Shown here piece after piece: positions 7,485 to 14,647 of a stretch of DNA of 64,000 nt; position 1 is the first letter of the stretch, and each line of letters starts with the position of its first letter. The notes beneath the pieces are model-generated. The model ran no database searches. It was not told the DNA's origin and worked only from the letters and a program-made list of their open reading frames with translations. The stretch comes from Gammaproteobacteria bacterium (lineage in GTDB: Bacteria; Pseudomonadota; Gammaproteobacteria; SZUA-140): assembly GCA_016716465.1 (NCBI GenBank), contig JADJWH010000005.1, positions 251,345 to 315,344 on the forward strand, in the 5' to 3' direction. Made by a program: the position numbers and the translations under genes.

Positions 7485-8368
7485 TGAGACGGACTCTGCT
7501 GATCCCTGGTCTGATGCTGGCGCTGGCATGCGGCGCGGCACAGGCCGTCACGGTGCCGGACGACCGCGGCCGTGAACTGACCCTGGAGCGGCCCGCCGCG
7601 CGTATCGTCAGCCTGGCGCCGAATCTGACCGAGCTGTTGTTCGAGGCCGGCGCGGGTGAGAAGCTCATCGGTGCGGTGGCCTACAGCGATTTCCCCGACG
7701 CGGCGCAGCGCATACCGCGCATCGGCGAGGCCTCGCGGCTGAATATCGAGGAGATCCTGGATCTGAAGCCCGATCTGGTCGTCGCGTGGAAGACGGGCAA
7801 CAATCGCGAGGACTACGAGAAGCTGGAACGACTGGGGCTCAAGGTGTATGTGCTCGAACCCGACAGGATCGCGCGCATCCCGAACATCATCGAGGACCTG
7901 GGCCGGCTCACGGGGACTGAGACGGTCGCGGATGCCGCCGCCGATACCTTTCGCGTCAGGTATGCCGACCTGCAGCGGCGCTATGCCGGGCGTACGCCCG
8001 TGCGGGTGTTCTACCAGATCTGGGAGCGGCCGCTGATGACCATCAACGGCGCGCACTTCATCAGCGACGTGCTGCGTCAGTGCGGGGGTGAGAACATCTT
8101 CGCCTCGCTGCCCCTGCTCGCGCCGACCGTGGATATCGAGGCCGTGATCGCCAGCGACCCGCAGGCGATACTGATCAATGCCTCGGCCGGCGACCCGGAC
8201 AACTGGCGCCGCTGGCCGACCGTCACGGCGGCGCGTCTGGGCAATCTCTTCACCATCCACGACGACCTGATCTCGCGCCCGACCTCGCGCCTGCTCGACG
8301 GTATGGAACAGCTGTGCGACATCCTCAACACCGCCCGCATCCGCCTCGGCGCGGACGCGCGGCAATGA
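7484..8368 (+). CDS. btuF: Periplasmic cobalamin-binding protein BtuF
   Basis: This encodes 294 residues. It begins with a signal peptide (MRRTLLIPGLMLALACG, cleavage near AQA/V) and continues as a class III periplasmic binding protein. Typical elements are RIVSLAPNLTELLFEAG, VVAWKTGNN and RIPNIIEDLG. It should deliver vitamin B12 or cobinamide to a BtuCD ABC importer. AAGGAG lies 7 bases before the ATG at 7484; an ATG at 7481 is also possible. It overlaps the end of the CobC-like gene. No btuC or btuD is in the window, so the membrane importer must be encoded elsewhere. A palindromic repeat follows the stop. Confidence 0.88.
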   Translation: MRRTLLIPGLMLALACGAAQAVTVPDDRGRELTLERPAARIVSLAPNLTELLFEAGAGEKLIGAVAYSDFPDAAQRIPRIGEASRLNIEEILDLKPDLVVAWKTGNNREDYEKLERLGLKVYVLEPDRIARIPNIIEDLGRLTGTETVADAAADTFRVRYADLQRRYAGRTPVRVFYQIWERPLMTINGAHFISDVLRQCGGENIFASLPLLAPTVDIEAVIASDPQAILINASAGDPDNWRRWPTVTAARLGNLFTIHDDLISRPTSRLLDGMEQLCDILNTARIRLGADARQ

Positions 8369-8386
8369 TCACATGTGATTAAGTGT

Positions 8387-8435
8387 GGGGACAGATTTTA
8401 AATCTGTCCCCATTCCCCGCCGAAAATCTGTCCCC
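8387..8435. repeat. Palindromic GGGGACAGATTT repeat with an extra half
   Basis: GGGGACAGATTT (8387-8398) and AAATCTGTCCCC (8400-8411) form a perfect 12-base inverted repeat around one T. A further copy of the right half, AAAATCTGTCCCC, lies at 8423-8435. Sequences of this kind recur between genes in many proteobacterial genomes and I associate them with REP/RAYT-type elements. It sits between the convergent btuF and adenosyltransferase genes and could also form a terminator hairpin. Confidence 0.75.
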
Positions 8436-8458
8436 GTAACAGCTTGTAAGCGACAGCC

Positions 8459-9022
8459 CTACGAATCCGACTTGATGCGCGGCGAGCGCCAGTAGGTCTC
8501 GCGACCGTTGCCGAGCCGTGTCAGCACGCGCGCGATGACGAACAACAGGTCGGACAGCCGGTTCAGATACGCGAGGATATGCTCGTTGACCGGCTGGATG
8601 CGGCTGAGGGCGTAGACATGCCGTTCCGCCCGCCGGCAGACGGCGCGCGCGAGGTGACAGCGCGCCGAGGTCTCGTTTCCACCCGGCAGGATGAATTCGC
8701 GCAGCGGCGTCAGTGTCGCGTTGTACATCTCGAGCTGCTTTTCCAGACCGGTGACCGGCTTGGCCTTGAAGGTGCTGGTGCCGGGCAGGCTGAGTTCCCC
8801 GCCGATGTCGAACAGCGTCTGCTGGATCTCGGTCAGGCTGTGGTGCAGGTCCTTCGGCATCTCCTGGCTGTTGAGCAGCAGGCCGATCATGCTGTTCAGC
8901 TCGTCGATGTCGCCGATGGCCTCGATGCGGGGGTGGTCCTTGCCGACCTGCGTGCCATCGCCGAGGCCGGTGGTGCCCTTGTCACCCTTGCGGGTGAATA
9001 TCCTGGAGAGACGGTGTCCCAT
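8459..9022 (-). CDS. PduO-type cob(I)alamin adenosyltransferase
   Basis: This encodes 187 residues, the usual length of the PduO/MMAB family. It transfers the 5'-deoxyadenosyl group of ATP to cob(I)alamin to form coenzyme B12. The N-terminal ATP-binding motif TRKGDKGTTGLGDG is at about residues 10-23. The helical-bundle core follows, with IGDIDELNSMIG and the family hallmark region RRAERHVYAL...YLNRLSDLLFVIAR near the C-terminus. It is unrelated in sequence to the CobA/BtuR type. Its place beside tonB, btuB and btuF supports a role in B12 salvage. It is convergent with btuF. Confidence 0.9.
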   Translation of the reverse strand: MGHRLSRIFTRKGDKGTTGLGDGTQVGKDHPRIEAIGDIDELNSMIGLLLNSQEMPKDLHHSLTEIQQTLFDIGGELSLPGTSTFKAKPVTGLEKQLEMYNATLTPLREFILPGGNETSARCHLARAVCRRAERHVYALSRIQPVNEHILAYLNRLSDLLFVIARVLTRLGNGRETYWRSPRIKSDS

Positions 9023-9102
9023 GGTGCGCTGCCTGTGGTGAACGGATGTCTATTGTACCCGTTCGCCTGGCCGCTTCGATATGCCGGCGCCGGCGGGCGG
9101 GG

Positions 9103-9816
9103 TCAGACCCGCGTGTCGAGCAGGCGATAGCGCACCGGCAGGAGCATGTCCAGGCCGCCGTCCAGCGTGCCGCCCGGGAGGGGCAGCGCATGTGCGCGCG
9201 ACAGGCTGTCGATCGCGGCATTGTCGAGCACCCGATGGCCGGAGCTGTTGACCACGTGTATGCCGGTCAGGCGACCGTCGATTTCCACCCGCAGGGCCAG
9301 CGTCACATCACCTTCCCAGCCCTTGCGGCGGGCGAGCGCGGGGTAATAGAAATGGATGGAGAAGGCCTCCTCGAGCGTGGCCATGATCTGGCTGCCGGTG
9401 TAGGTGGCGGTACGCGCGGGTTCCGTCGGACTTGATGAGGCCTCCGTGTCGGTCGCGCGATCCGCGCTTGTCGGGGCAGGCGCGGCAGCTGCCAGGGAGG
9501 TGTCCGTCGGGGTCTCCGTGGTGGCGGGTGCCGGTACCGCAGGGAACGGGGCGGCCGAAGATTCCGGCCGTGGAGCGGGGCTTTCGGTCCCTGCCGCCGT
9601 CGATGGCACGAGGGCGTGCCGGTCTCCCCCAGTTGACGGCGATGGCGAGCGGGCGGCGAGTGGGGACATCGCCGGCGAGACCAGGGTGACCTGGAGCGGC
9701 CCCGGATGCAATGGGGGGGATGGCGGCGGCGATCGCCACACCAGTGCGAACGCGCCCGCGTGCAGGGCGAGCGAGGCCGCGACGGCGAGCCAGCGATTGC
9801 CGCCGCCGTGTCTCAT
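9103..9816 (-). CDS. tonB: Energy transducer TonB
   Basis: This encodes 237 residues. One N-terminal membrane helix (about residues 9-26) is followed by a long Pro/Ala/Ser/Thr-rich periplasmic linker (about 30-140). The C-terminal TonB domain has YYPALARRKGWEGDVTLAL and VVNSSGHRVLDNAAIDSL. TonB carries proton-motive energy from ExbBD to outer-membrane receptors. The start overlaps the end of btuB by 4 bases, so this TonB is probably dedicated to that receptor and shares its riboswitch-controlled transcript. No exbBD is nearby. Confidence 0.88.
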   Translation of the reverse strand: MRHGGGNRWLAVAASLALHAGAFALVWRSPPPSPPLHPGPLQVTLVSPAMSPLAARSPSPSTGGDRHALVPSTAAGTESPAPRPESSAAPFPAVPAPATTETPTDTSLAAAAPAPTSADRATDTEASSSPTEPARTATYTGSQIMATLEEAFSIHFYYPALARRKGWEGDVTLALRVEIDGRLTGIHVVNSSGHRVLDNAAIDSLSRAHALPLPGGTLDGGLDMLLPVRYRLLDTRV

Positions 9817-11603
9817 TCGGCCGCCTGCCAGGCCAGTTGCAGGAAGTACGCGCGCTCGGCGGTGTTATACCCGTCGGCGATCACATAGTCCTTGTCGAAC
9901 AGGTTTTCCACCCGTCCGCGCAGCGTCCATTCCGCGCCCAGGCGCGCGGTGGCGGTCAGGTTCACCAGGCCGTAGCCGCCCATCACGGTATCGGTAAAGT
10001 CGGAGTCCTTGCGTTCGTCCGTCAGCAGCAGGTCGGCGCCCAGTTGATACGATCCGATATCGCGGGTGACGGACGACGTCAGGCTGTGGCGTGCGCGGCG
10101 TGGCAGCGGATCACCGGTGATATTGTTCTCCGGATCCTGCGCGATCGCCTCGATTCGGGCCCGCCAGTATTCCCCGGTGACGCGGTAGCCGGCTTCGACG
10201 CCTCGGATCCTGGCCTCGCCGATGTTGATCGTCTGCGAGGTGCCGAAGTCAAATTCGATCAGATCCTCGATGTCATTCTGGAAGGCGCTCAGCGTCACGG
10301 CCTGGCGCGGCGTCAACGCATGATGCAGGCCGAGCTCAAGGTTGCGCGCCTCCTCCGGATCCAGGTCGGGATTGCCGCCGAAGCCGAAGCGGTCGGTGCC
10401 GTCCGGGGCGCGGAACGCCGTGCCCGCGGCCGCGGTCAGGCGCGTCGCGTCGGACAGGCTGAAGCCGTATTCCACGTCCCAGGTGGTATTGCCACCGAAG
10501 GTTTCGTGGTCGGTATGGCGCGCGGCGAACAGCCAGCGGTGCCGGCCGGCTTCGATCGCATCCTGCAGGTAGATCGCGTTGACGTCGGTGGTCTCGTCAA
10601 ACAGGCTGCCGAAGCTGAGCGCGCGGACGTCCTCCTGCGAGAGCAGGATGCCGGCGGTCAGCAACTGCGCTGCGCCGAGCTGGATATCGTTCTGCCAGTC
10701 GAGTGTCGTGCGTTCGGTATGCGCGTAGTCGTCGCTCTGGTTCTGGTCGATCTCGTCGATCGCCCGCCCCAGTTGCAGGTGGCTCGCCCAGCCGGAGACG
10801 GGTTCCGCGCGGAGATTCAGCGCGGTGACGGCGTTTTTGTAGTCTTGGTCGATGGGGGTGAGAAAGAAGTCGAGGTATTCGATCGTGCCGGCGGCCTGGA
10901 AATGGCTCAGTTCCGCATCGACCGCGCCCACGCGCGTGCCGGCGAACACCTTGACGTTGGTATTGTCGTATCCGCTTTCGATATCGGAATCGGCGCGCGG
11001 GGCGTAGCCGTCGCTGTCGAGGCGCGCGGCATCGACGCCGAGCCGGCGGTCGCCATCGCGGTAGGACGCGGCGCCGGCCAGCTCGCGTGTGCCGAAGCTA
11101 CCCGCGCCGACGGTCGCTTCGAGACGGCCGCCTTCCGGAGCGTCGCGGGTGATGATGTTGATGACACCGCCGATGGCATCCGAACCGTACAGCGCCGAAC
11201 GCGGGCCCTTCACGATCTCGATGCGCTCGATCAGGGCCGGATTCAGGTTGTTTATCGCGGCGCCGCCGATGGTGCCGGGGTTCATCCGCACGCCGTCGAT
11301 CAGCACCAGCGTGTGGTTGCTGTCGGTACCGCGCAGGAACAGCGAGGTGGGCTGACCGGGGCCGCCGTTGCGGCCGATGTCCAGGCCGGCGTGGAAGCGC
11401 AGCAGGTCGGCGACGTCCTTCGCCTGGCTGCGTTCAATCTCGTCGCGCGTGATGACGATCACCGGCGCGAGCGCCTCGTCGGCGATCTGTGCCGTGCGCG
11501 TCGCGGAGACAATCACCGGCGGGGCCTGCTCGGCGGCGTTGATGACGGTGGATGACAGGCAGGCGAACAGCCCGCCGCTCAGACAGAACAAGGATATTTT
11601 CAC
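9813..11603 (-). CDS. btuB: TonB-dependent vitamin B12 receptor BtuB
   Basis: This encodes 596 residues from a GTG at 11603, preferred over an upstream GTG at 11627 because GGGAG lies about 7 bases before it and the signal peptide then starts MKISLFCLSGG. The mature protein opens with a TonB-box-like stretch (PPVIVSATR). The plug domain follows (SLFLRGTDSNHTLVLIDGVR, VKGPRSALYGSDAIGGVINI), and then a 22-strand beta-barrel ending in FLQLAWQAAE. The last plug motifs and the barrel length match BtuB. A cobalamin riboswitch lies directly upstream, which settles the substrate class. tonB overlaps its stop codon. Confidence 0.92.
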   Translation of the reverse strand: MKISLFCLSGGLFACLSSTVINAAEQAPPVIVSATRTAQIADEALAPVIVITRDEIERSQAKDVADLLRFHAGLDIGRNGGPGQPTSLFLRGTDSNHTLVLIDGVRMNPGTIGGAAINNLNPALIERIEIVKGPRSALYGSDAIGGVINIITRDAPEGGRLEATVGAGSFGTRELAGAASYRDGDRRLGVDAARLDSDGYAPRADSDIESGYDNTNVKVFAGTRVGAVDAELSHFQAAGTIEYLDFFLTPIDQDYKNAVTALNLRAEPVSGWASHLQLGRAIDEIDQNQSDDYAHTERTTLDWQNDIQLGAAQLLTAGILLSQEDVRALSFGSLFDETTDVNAIYLQDAIEAGRHRWLFAARHTDHETFGGNTTWDVEYGFSLSDATRLTAAAGTAFRAPDGTDRFGFGGNPDLDPEEARNLELGLHHALTPRQAVTLSAFQNDIEDLIEFDFGTSQTINIGEARIRGVEAGYRVTGEYWRARIEAIAQDPENNITGDPLPRRARHSLTSSVTRDIGSYQLGADLLLTDERKDSDFTDTVMGGYGLVNLTATARLGAEWTLRGRVENLFDKDYVIADGYNTAERAYFLQLAWQAAE

Positions 11604-11734
11604 GTGACACTCCCGGCTTTCGCGCACACCCGCGCGCGGATTATCGTTGTCGACCGGCAGTGCGTGGCTGGCTTACGGGCAGGAGGGATGGAGACCTGAC
11701 CATGCCGCCCGCCGCGACACTGCATCGCTTCGTT

Positions 11735-11915
11735 CGGGCCGGTCTCCGGGCTCGCAAGCGGATCTCCCGATCCCGGGCTGACGCCTTCCCGTGCTTGCGC
11801 ACAGTGGCCTGATGTCAGCCCTTGTCTTGCTTACCGTTGCGGGGGCAGCATCGGAATTGTCGTGGACACAAAGGTCCGGACGCACCGATTTCCCGTTTCA
11901 TCCCGAGTGCGAAAC
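11735..11915 (-). promoter_or_regulatory. Cobalamin riboswitch
   Basis: Read on the minus strand, this leader contains the conserved core elements in order. AAACGGGAA comes near the 5' side, GCTGCCCCCGCAACGGTAA lies at 11849-11831, the B12 box GCCACTG at 11808-11802, and the closing stretch AGCCCGGAGACCGGCC at 11752-11737. These are hallmarks of the adenosylcobalamin-responsive riboswitch. About 130 bases of expression platform follow before the btuB start. High cobalamin should switch off btuB and tonB. Confidence 0.95.
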
Positions 11916-11942
11916 GCCGTCGGGACACCTGAACGAGCCCCA

Positions 11943-11971
11943 AAGATACAAGAGTCGTCGCGAAAGGGCAA
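11943..11971 (-). promoter_or_regulatory. btuB: Putative promoter of the btuB leader
   Basis: On the minus strand, TTGCCC (11971-11966), a 17-base spacer and TATCTT (11948-11943) form a moderate sigma-70 promoter. Transcription would start near 11936, about 20 bases before the riboswitch aptamer, which is the expected geometry. Confidence 0.45.
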
Positions 11972-12117
11972 ACAGTTCGAAAATTTGAGCATCAATAACC
12001 GATGCTTGAGGATTGTAGTTGAAATGACCGTCCAGCGTGGTGGAGATGAATTAGATGACTCGTGTTTCTGAACGCAAAGACTTCAGGAGATATAGTGTAC
12101 AGGGGGGATTGATCGGG

Positions 12118-13002
12118 TCAGGGAGTATTTCGATCCAGGGCGGTTCTTCCGGCCCAGTCGCGCGCGAATTGCCAGGCAACGCGGCCGCTGCGCGAACCCC
12201 TGGCGAGGGCATAGCGCAACGCCTCGCGGCGGATGTCCTCGGGATCATCCTGCGGGGCGCCGAGCTGTTTCAGCCAACTGAAGCAGATGTCGAGATAATG
12301 GTCCTGGCTGAAGGGGTAGAACGACAGCCATAACCCGAAACGCTCCGACAGCGAGATCTTCTCCTCCACCGCCTCGCCGTGATGGATCTCGCCACCGCGC
12401 AGGCGCGCCTCCTCGTTTTCTCCCATGTATTCCGGCAGCAGATGGCGGCGGTTCGAGGTTGCATAGACCAGCAGATTGTCCGTCGCGCCGGCGAGAGATC
12501 CGTCGAGCACGGCCTTGAGCGCCTTGTAACTCGAGTCGTCCGCCTCGAAGGAAAGGTCGTCGCAAAACAGGATGAAGCGTTCGGGGCGGCCGTGAACCAA
12601 GTCGACGATGTCCGGGAGATCGGCCAGGTGCGCCGCCTCAACCTCGATCACGCGCAATCCGCGGCCGGCGTATTCGGTAAGCAGCGCCTTGATGAGAGAG
12701 GATTTCCCTGTGCCGCGCGAGCCCCAGAGCAGTACATTGTTCGCAGGCAGACCGGCGAGAAACTGGCGCGTATTGCGATCGATCTCGGCCTTTTGATCGT
12801 CAATATTGTGCAGGTCGTCGAGCCGGACGCGGTGTGGGTGCCTGACTGTCTCCAGGTATCCTTTTCCAAGACCATGACGCCAGCGGAATGCCATGGCGCT
12901 TTCCCAGGTGGTCTCTCTGACATCCAACGACAGCAAGTGCTCGATCCTTTCCAGGAGCCGTTCGGCGCGGGCGAGGACCTGTTCGGATTTGTCCATCCAC
13001 AT
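12118..13002 (-). CDS. DUF815-family P-loop ATPase
   Basis: This encodes 294 residues. The Walker A motif GSRGTGKSS is at about residues 95-103, a Walker B-like FILFCDDLSF at about 144-153, and the sensor-like stretch VYATSNRRHL at about 178-187. This layout and the C-terminal SGRVAWQFARDW fit the DUF815 family of AAA-type ATPases, whose cellular role is not established. There is no membrane segment. The gene stands alone: btuB lies downstream on the same strand after a long leader, and the porin lies upstream. A small palindrome sits just before its start. Confidence 0.85.
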   Translation of the reverse strand: MWMDKSEQVLARAERLLERIEHLLSLDVRETTWESAMAFRWRHGLGKGYLETVRHPHRVRLDDLHNIDDQKAEIDRNTRQFLAGLPANNVLLWGSRGTGKSSLIKALLTEYAGRGLRVIEVEAAHLADLPDIVDLVHGRPERFILFCDDLSFEADDSSYKALKAVLDGSLAGATDNLLVYATSNRRHLLPEYMGENEEARLRGGEIHHGEAVEEKISLSERFGLWLSFYPFSQDHYLDICFSWLKQLGAPQDDPEDIRREALRYALARGSRSGRVAWQFARDWAGRTALDRNTP

Positions 13003-13024
13003 CTCTCAAACGTTTGTTAAGAGA
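13002..13024. repeat. Palindrome upstream of the DUF815 gene
   Basis: CAAACGTTTG (13007-13016) is a perfect 10-base palindrome, flanked by TCTCT (13002-13006) and AGAGA (13020-13024), which are complementary. It abuts the start codon region of the DUF815 gene and could be an operator. No regulator is implied by the neighbours. Confidence 0.35.
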
Positions 13025-13188
13025 GATTATGATATCAGAGCGAAGTGAACTGAACCGAGACGAGATCCAAAGGATATTGGATGATCCGAGCTTGGTGATG
13101 AGTCGAAAAAATGACCAGGATTGCGCGCGTTACCCGCGGCAATCCTGTCACAGGGAAAAGAGTTATTCAGTTTTCTGGCTGATGGTCG

Positions 13189-14277
13189 TCAGAACGCGAA
13201 GCTGAACCCGGCCGAGAAGGCGTTCGGTGTATCGCCGTCCGTGGTGGCAACCTTGTCACCGTGCCCGCCATCGACTCCGCTGTACCGGGCGTTTTGCTCG
13301 TTGTCGGTCATGCCAAAGGCGGCGTAGATCTGTGTCTGCGCATCGAGCTGACGCGTGACGCCCAGTCCAAGCCTGAATGCCCCGGAATCTCCCTGATCGT
13401 CGTTGCTGTCGGCGATCAGAACCTGGGCGGCGTAGGTATAGGTCCCGACATTGTACGTACCGTTCACGCCAAAGACGTTGCGATCCAGGGTGGGGATGTC
13501 GTCGGCACTGATGGTTTCGAAGATCAGGCCGAGCCGGCCGGCGCGGGTGACCTGATGGCTGGCCGCGAACCGGATACCGTTGACATCGCTGTTGCCCCCG
13601 GTGGTTTGGAGATTGGACCAGTCCTCATACGCCAGCGATACTTGCAGCAGGCCGAGGGTATACCAGACAGCGGCACTGAACAGGTCGTTGTCATTGTCAT
13701 CCACGTTATTACTGTCATTGTCCTGCGCATCGGTCGCGTACATGGCTTGCACTTCCAGCCCCTGGAAGGTGTTTGTGTACAGCAGCGCATTGCGGGCGCG
13801 CTGATTCATCACGTCACCGTCGACGGCGCTCGCGCCGAGGATCGCGCGGCTGTCGCCCACTGTCGTGCCGAGCACATCCCAGCGTGTGCCGACGGTCTTG
13901 TACGGCGTATCGTAGTAACCGAACAATACGGTGCCGAACCTGCTGCCGTGGAAGCCGGCGTAGGTGTTGCGGGTGGCGAACTCACCGCCGCCTTCATCGG
14001 TGCGGTATTCCTGCTCCAGTTGCCAGACCAGGGAAAGCTGGGGATTGATGTCGTGCTGTCCCTTCAGGCCCAGATGGCTTTCATTGCTGGACAGGCTCAG
14101 GTTGCTCGAATCACCGGGGCTGTCGGTATCGCTCAGGTCGAGAGACAGATCGATCTGTCCGTAGGCCTCCAGCGCGGGACCCGCCAGGGGCACGCTGGCG
14201 TAGGCGTGGCCCGACAGGGCGAGTGCGGCGCCGGAAACGAAGGTCGCGCCGATGGCGTTCATGAGACGTGTGTTCAT
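13189..14277 (-). CDS. Gram-negative general porin
   Basis: This encodes 362 residues from the ATG at 14277; the in-frame codon at 14280 is only TTG. A signal peptide (about residues 1-28, cleavage near AYA/S) precedes a 16-strand beta-barrel. Porin features are LEAYGQIDLSLD, LSSNESHLGLKG, QLEQEYRTD, RNTYAGFHGSRFGTVLFG and the C-terminal phenylalanine (FSAGFSFAF) needed for BAM-dependent assembly. Surface loops are rich in Asp and Asn (for example DNDSNNVDDNDND), suggesting cation preference, an inference. GGAGGG precedes the start and a promoter with a perfect TATAAT lies just upstream. Confidence 0.9.
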   Translation of the reverse strand: MNTRLMNAIGATFVSGAALALSGHAYASVPLAGPALEAYGQIDLSLDLSDTDSPGDSSNLSLSSNESHLGLKGQHDINPQLSLVWQLEQEYRTDEGGGEFATRNTYAGFHGSRFGTVLFGYYDTPYKTVGTRWDVLGTTVGDSRAILGASAVDGDVMNQRARNALLYTNTFQGLEVQAMYATDAQDNDSNNVDDNDNDLFSAAVWYTLGLLQVSLAYEDWSNLQTTGGNSDVNGIRFAASHQVTRAGRLGLIFETISADDIPTLDRNVFGVNGTYNVGTYTYAAQVLIADSNDDQGDSGAFRLGLGVTRQLDAQTQIYAAFGMTDNEQNARYSGVDGGHGDKVATTDGDTPNAFSAGFSFAF

Positions 14278-14309
14278 CAAAAGTCATCCCTCCAGTTGAC
14301 GTTGCCGGC

Positions 14310-14338
14310 ATTATAACGGCGCGGTGCCCGGAACTGAA
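14310..14338 (-). promoter_or_regulatory. Porin promoter
   Basis: On the minus strand, a perfect TATAAT (14315-14310) follows TTCAGT (14338-14333) after 17 bases. Transcription would start near 14303, giving a leader of about 26 bases with GGAGGG before the porin ATG. Confidence 0.55.
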
Positions 14339-14440
14339 CCTCATCATCTTTCTGATTGCACTAATAATTAAACGACCGGGTCCGTGTCCTGGGAGCGGCT
14401 TCGAAGTGCTTTCAGGCCATGGCGACGCGCATCATCGCAT

Positions 14441-14491
14441 CTTGGTGCGACCCTGTATTTGATCGAGACTTCATGATCACTATTGGTGCAT
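14441..14491 (+). promoter_or_regulatory. Possible NtrC sites upstream of amt
   Basis: TTGGTGC occurs near 14442 and again near 14483. Each is preceded by a partial inverted half (TCGCA-N6-TGCGA around the first, TCACTATTGGTGCA around the second), loosely like the NtrC consensus TGCACC-N5-GGTGCA. They lie about 100-145 bases upstream of the sigma-54-like promoter, a normal enhancer distance. Confidence 0.35.
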
Positions 14492-14586
14492 TAATTTATC
14501 CTTCTTCACATTTATAGTGCATGAAATTGGCCTGTCAGACTGGAAAATAAACAATATGTGACTGTTATTTAATTAAAATTTAATAA

Positions 14587-14602
14587 TGGTGCAATTCTTG
14601 CT
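14587..14602 (+). promoter_or_regulatory. amt: Sigma-54-like promoter of amt
   Basis: TGGTGCAATTCTTGCT keeps the invariant GG (-24) and GC (-12) exactly 10 bases apart and the TTGCT element, compared with consensus TGGCACG-N4-TTGCA. It lies 46 bases before the amt start, and ammonium transporter genes are classical NtrC/sigma-54 targets. Confidence 0.6.
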
Positions 14603-14647
14603 GCCAAAACCCCATTTTGATGCGCAGCATGTTCAGAGGAGAGCACC

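Larger units (their letters stand above)
11604..12117. other. Leader region between btuB and the DUF815 gene
   Basis: These 514 bases contain no convincing coding sequence. They hold the btuB promoter, the cobalamin riboswitch and its expression platform. AGCATC/GATGCT at 11988-12006 forms a small hairpin (6-base stem, 7-base loop). Read on the minus strand it is followed by a T-rich stretch and could terminate the upstream DUF815 gene. Confidence 0.6.
14278..14647. other. Divergent regulatory region, porin / amt
   Basis: This 370-base gap has no gene. The left third holds the porin promoter. The stretch from about 14340 to 14640 is markedly AT-rich and holds the sigma-54-like promoter of amt and two TTGGTGC half-sites (near 14442 and 14483) that could bind NtrC. 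Confidence 0.6.

Noticed and set aside
9711..11555. Long plus-strand frame opposite btuB and tonB
   Set aside because: The minus strand carries a complete TonB-dependent receptor with plug and barrel motifs and a riboswitch; the plus-strand frame has no family features.
13014..13205. Short plus-strand frame with internal ATG (MISERSELNRDEIQ...) between the DUF815 and porin genes
   Set aside because: The first part has a protein-like composition, but the ribosome site is weak, the second half looks random, and it runs into the porin gene on the other strand. It is not supported enough to call.
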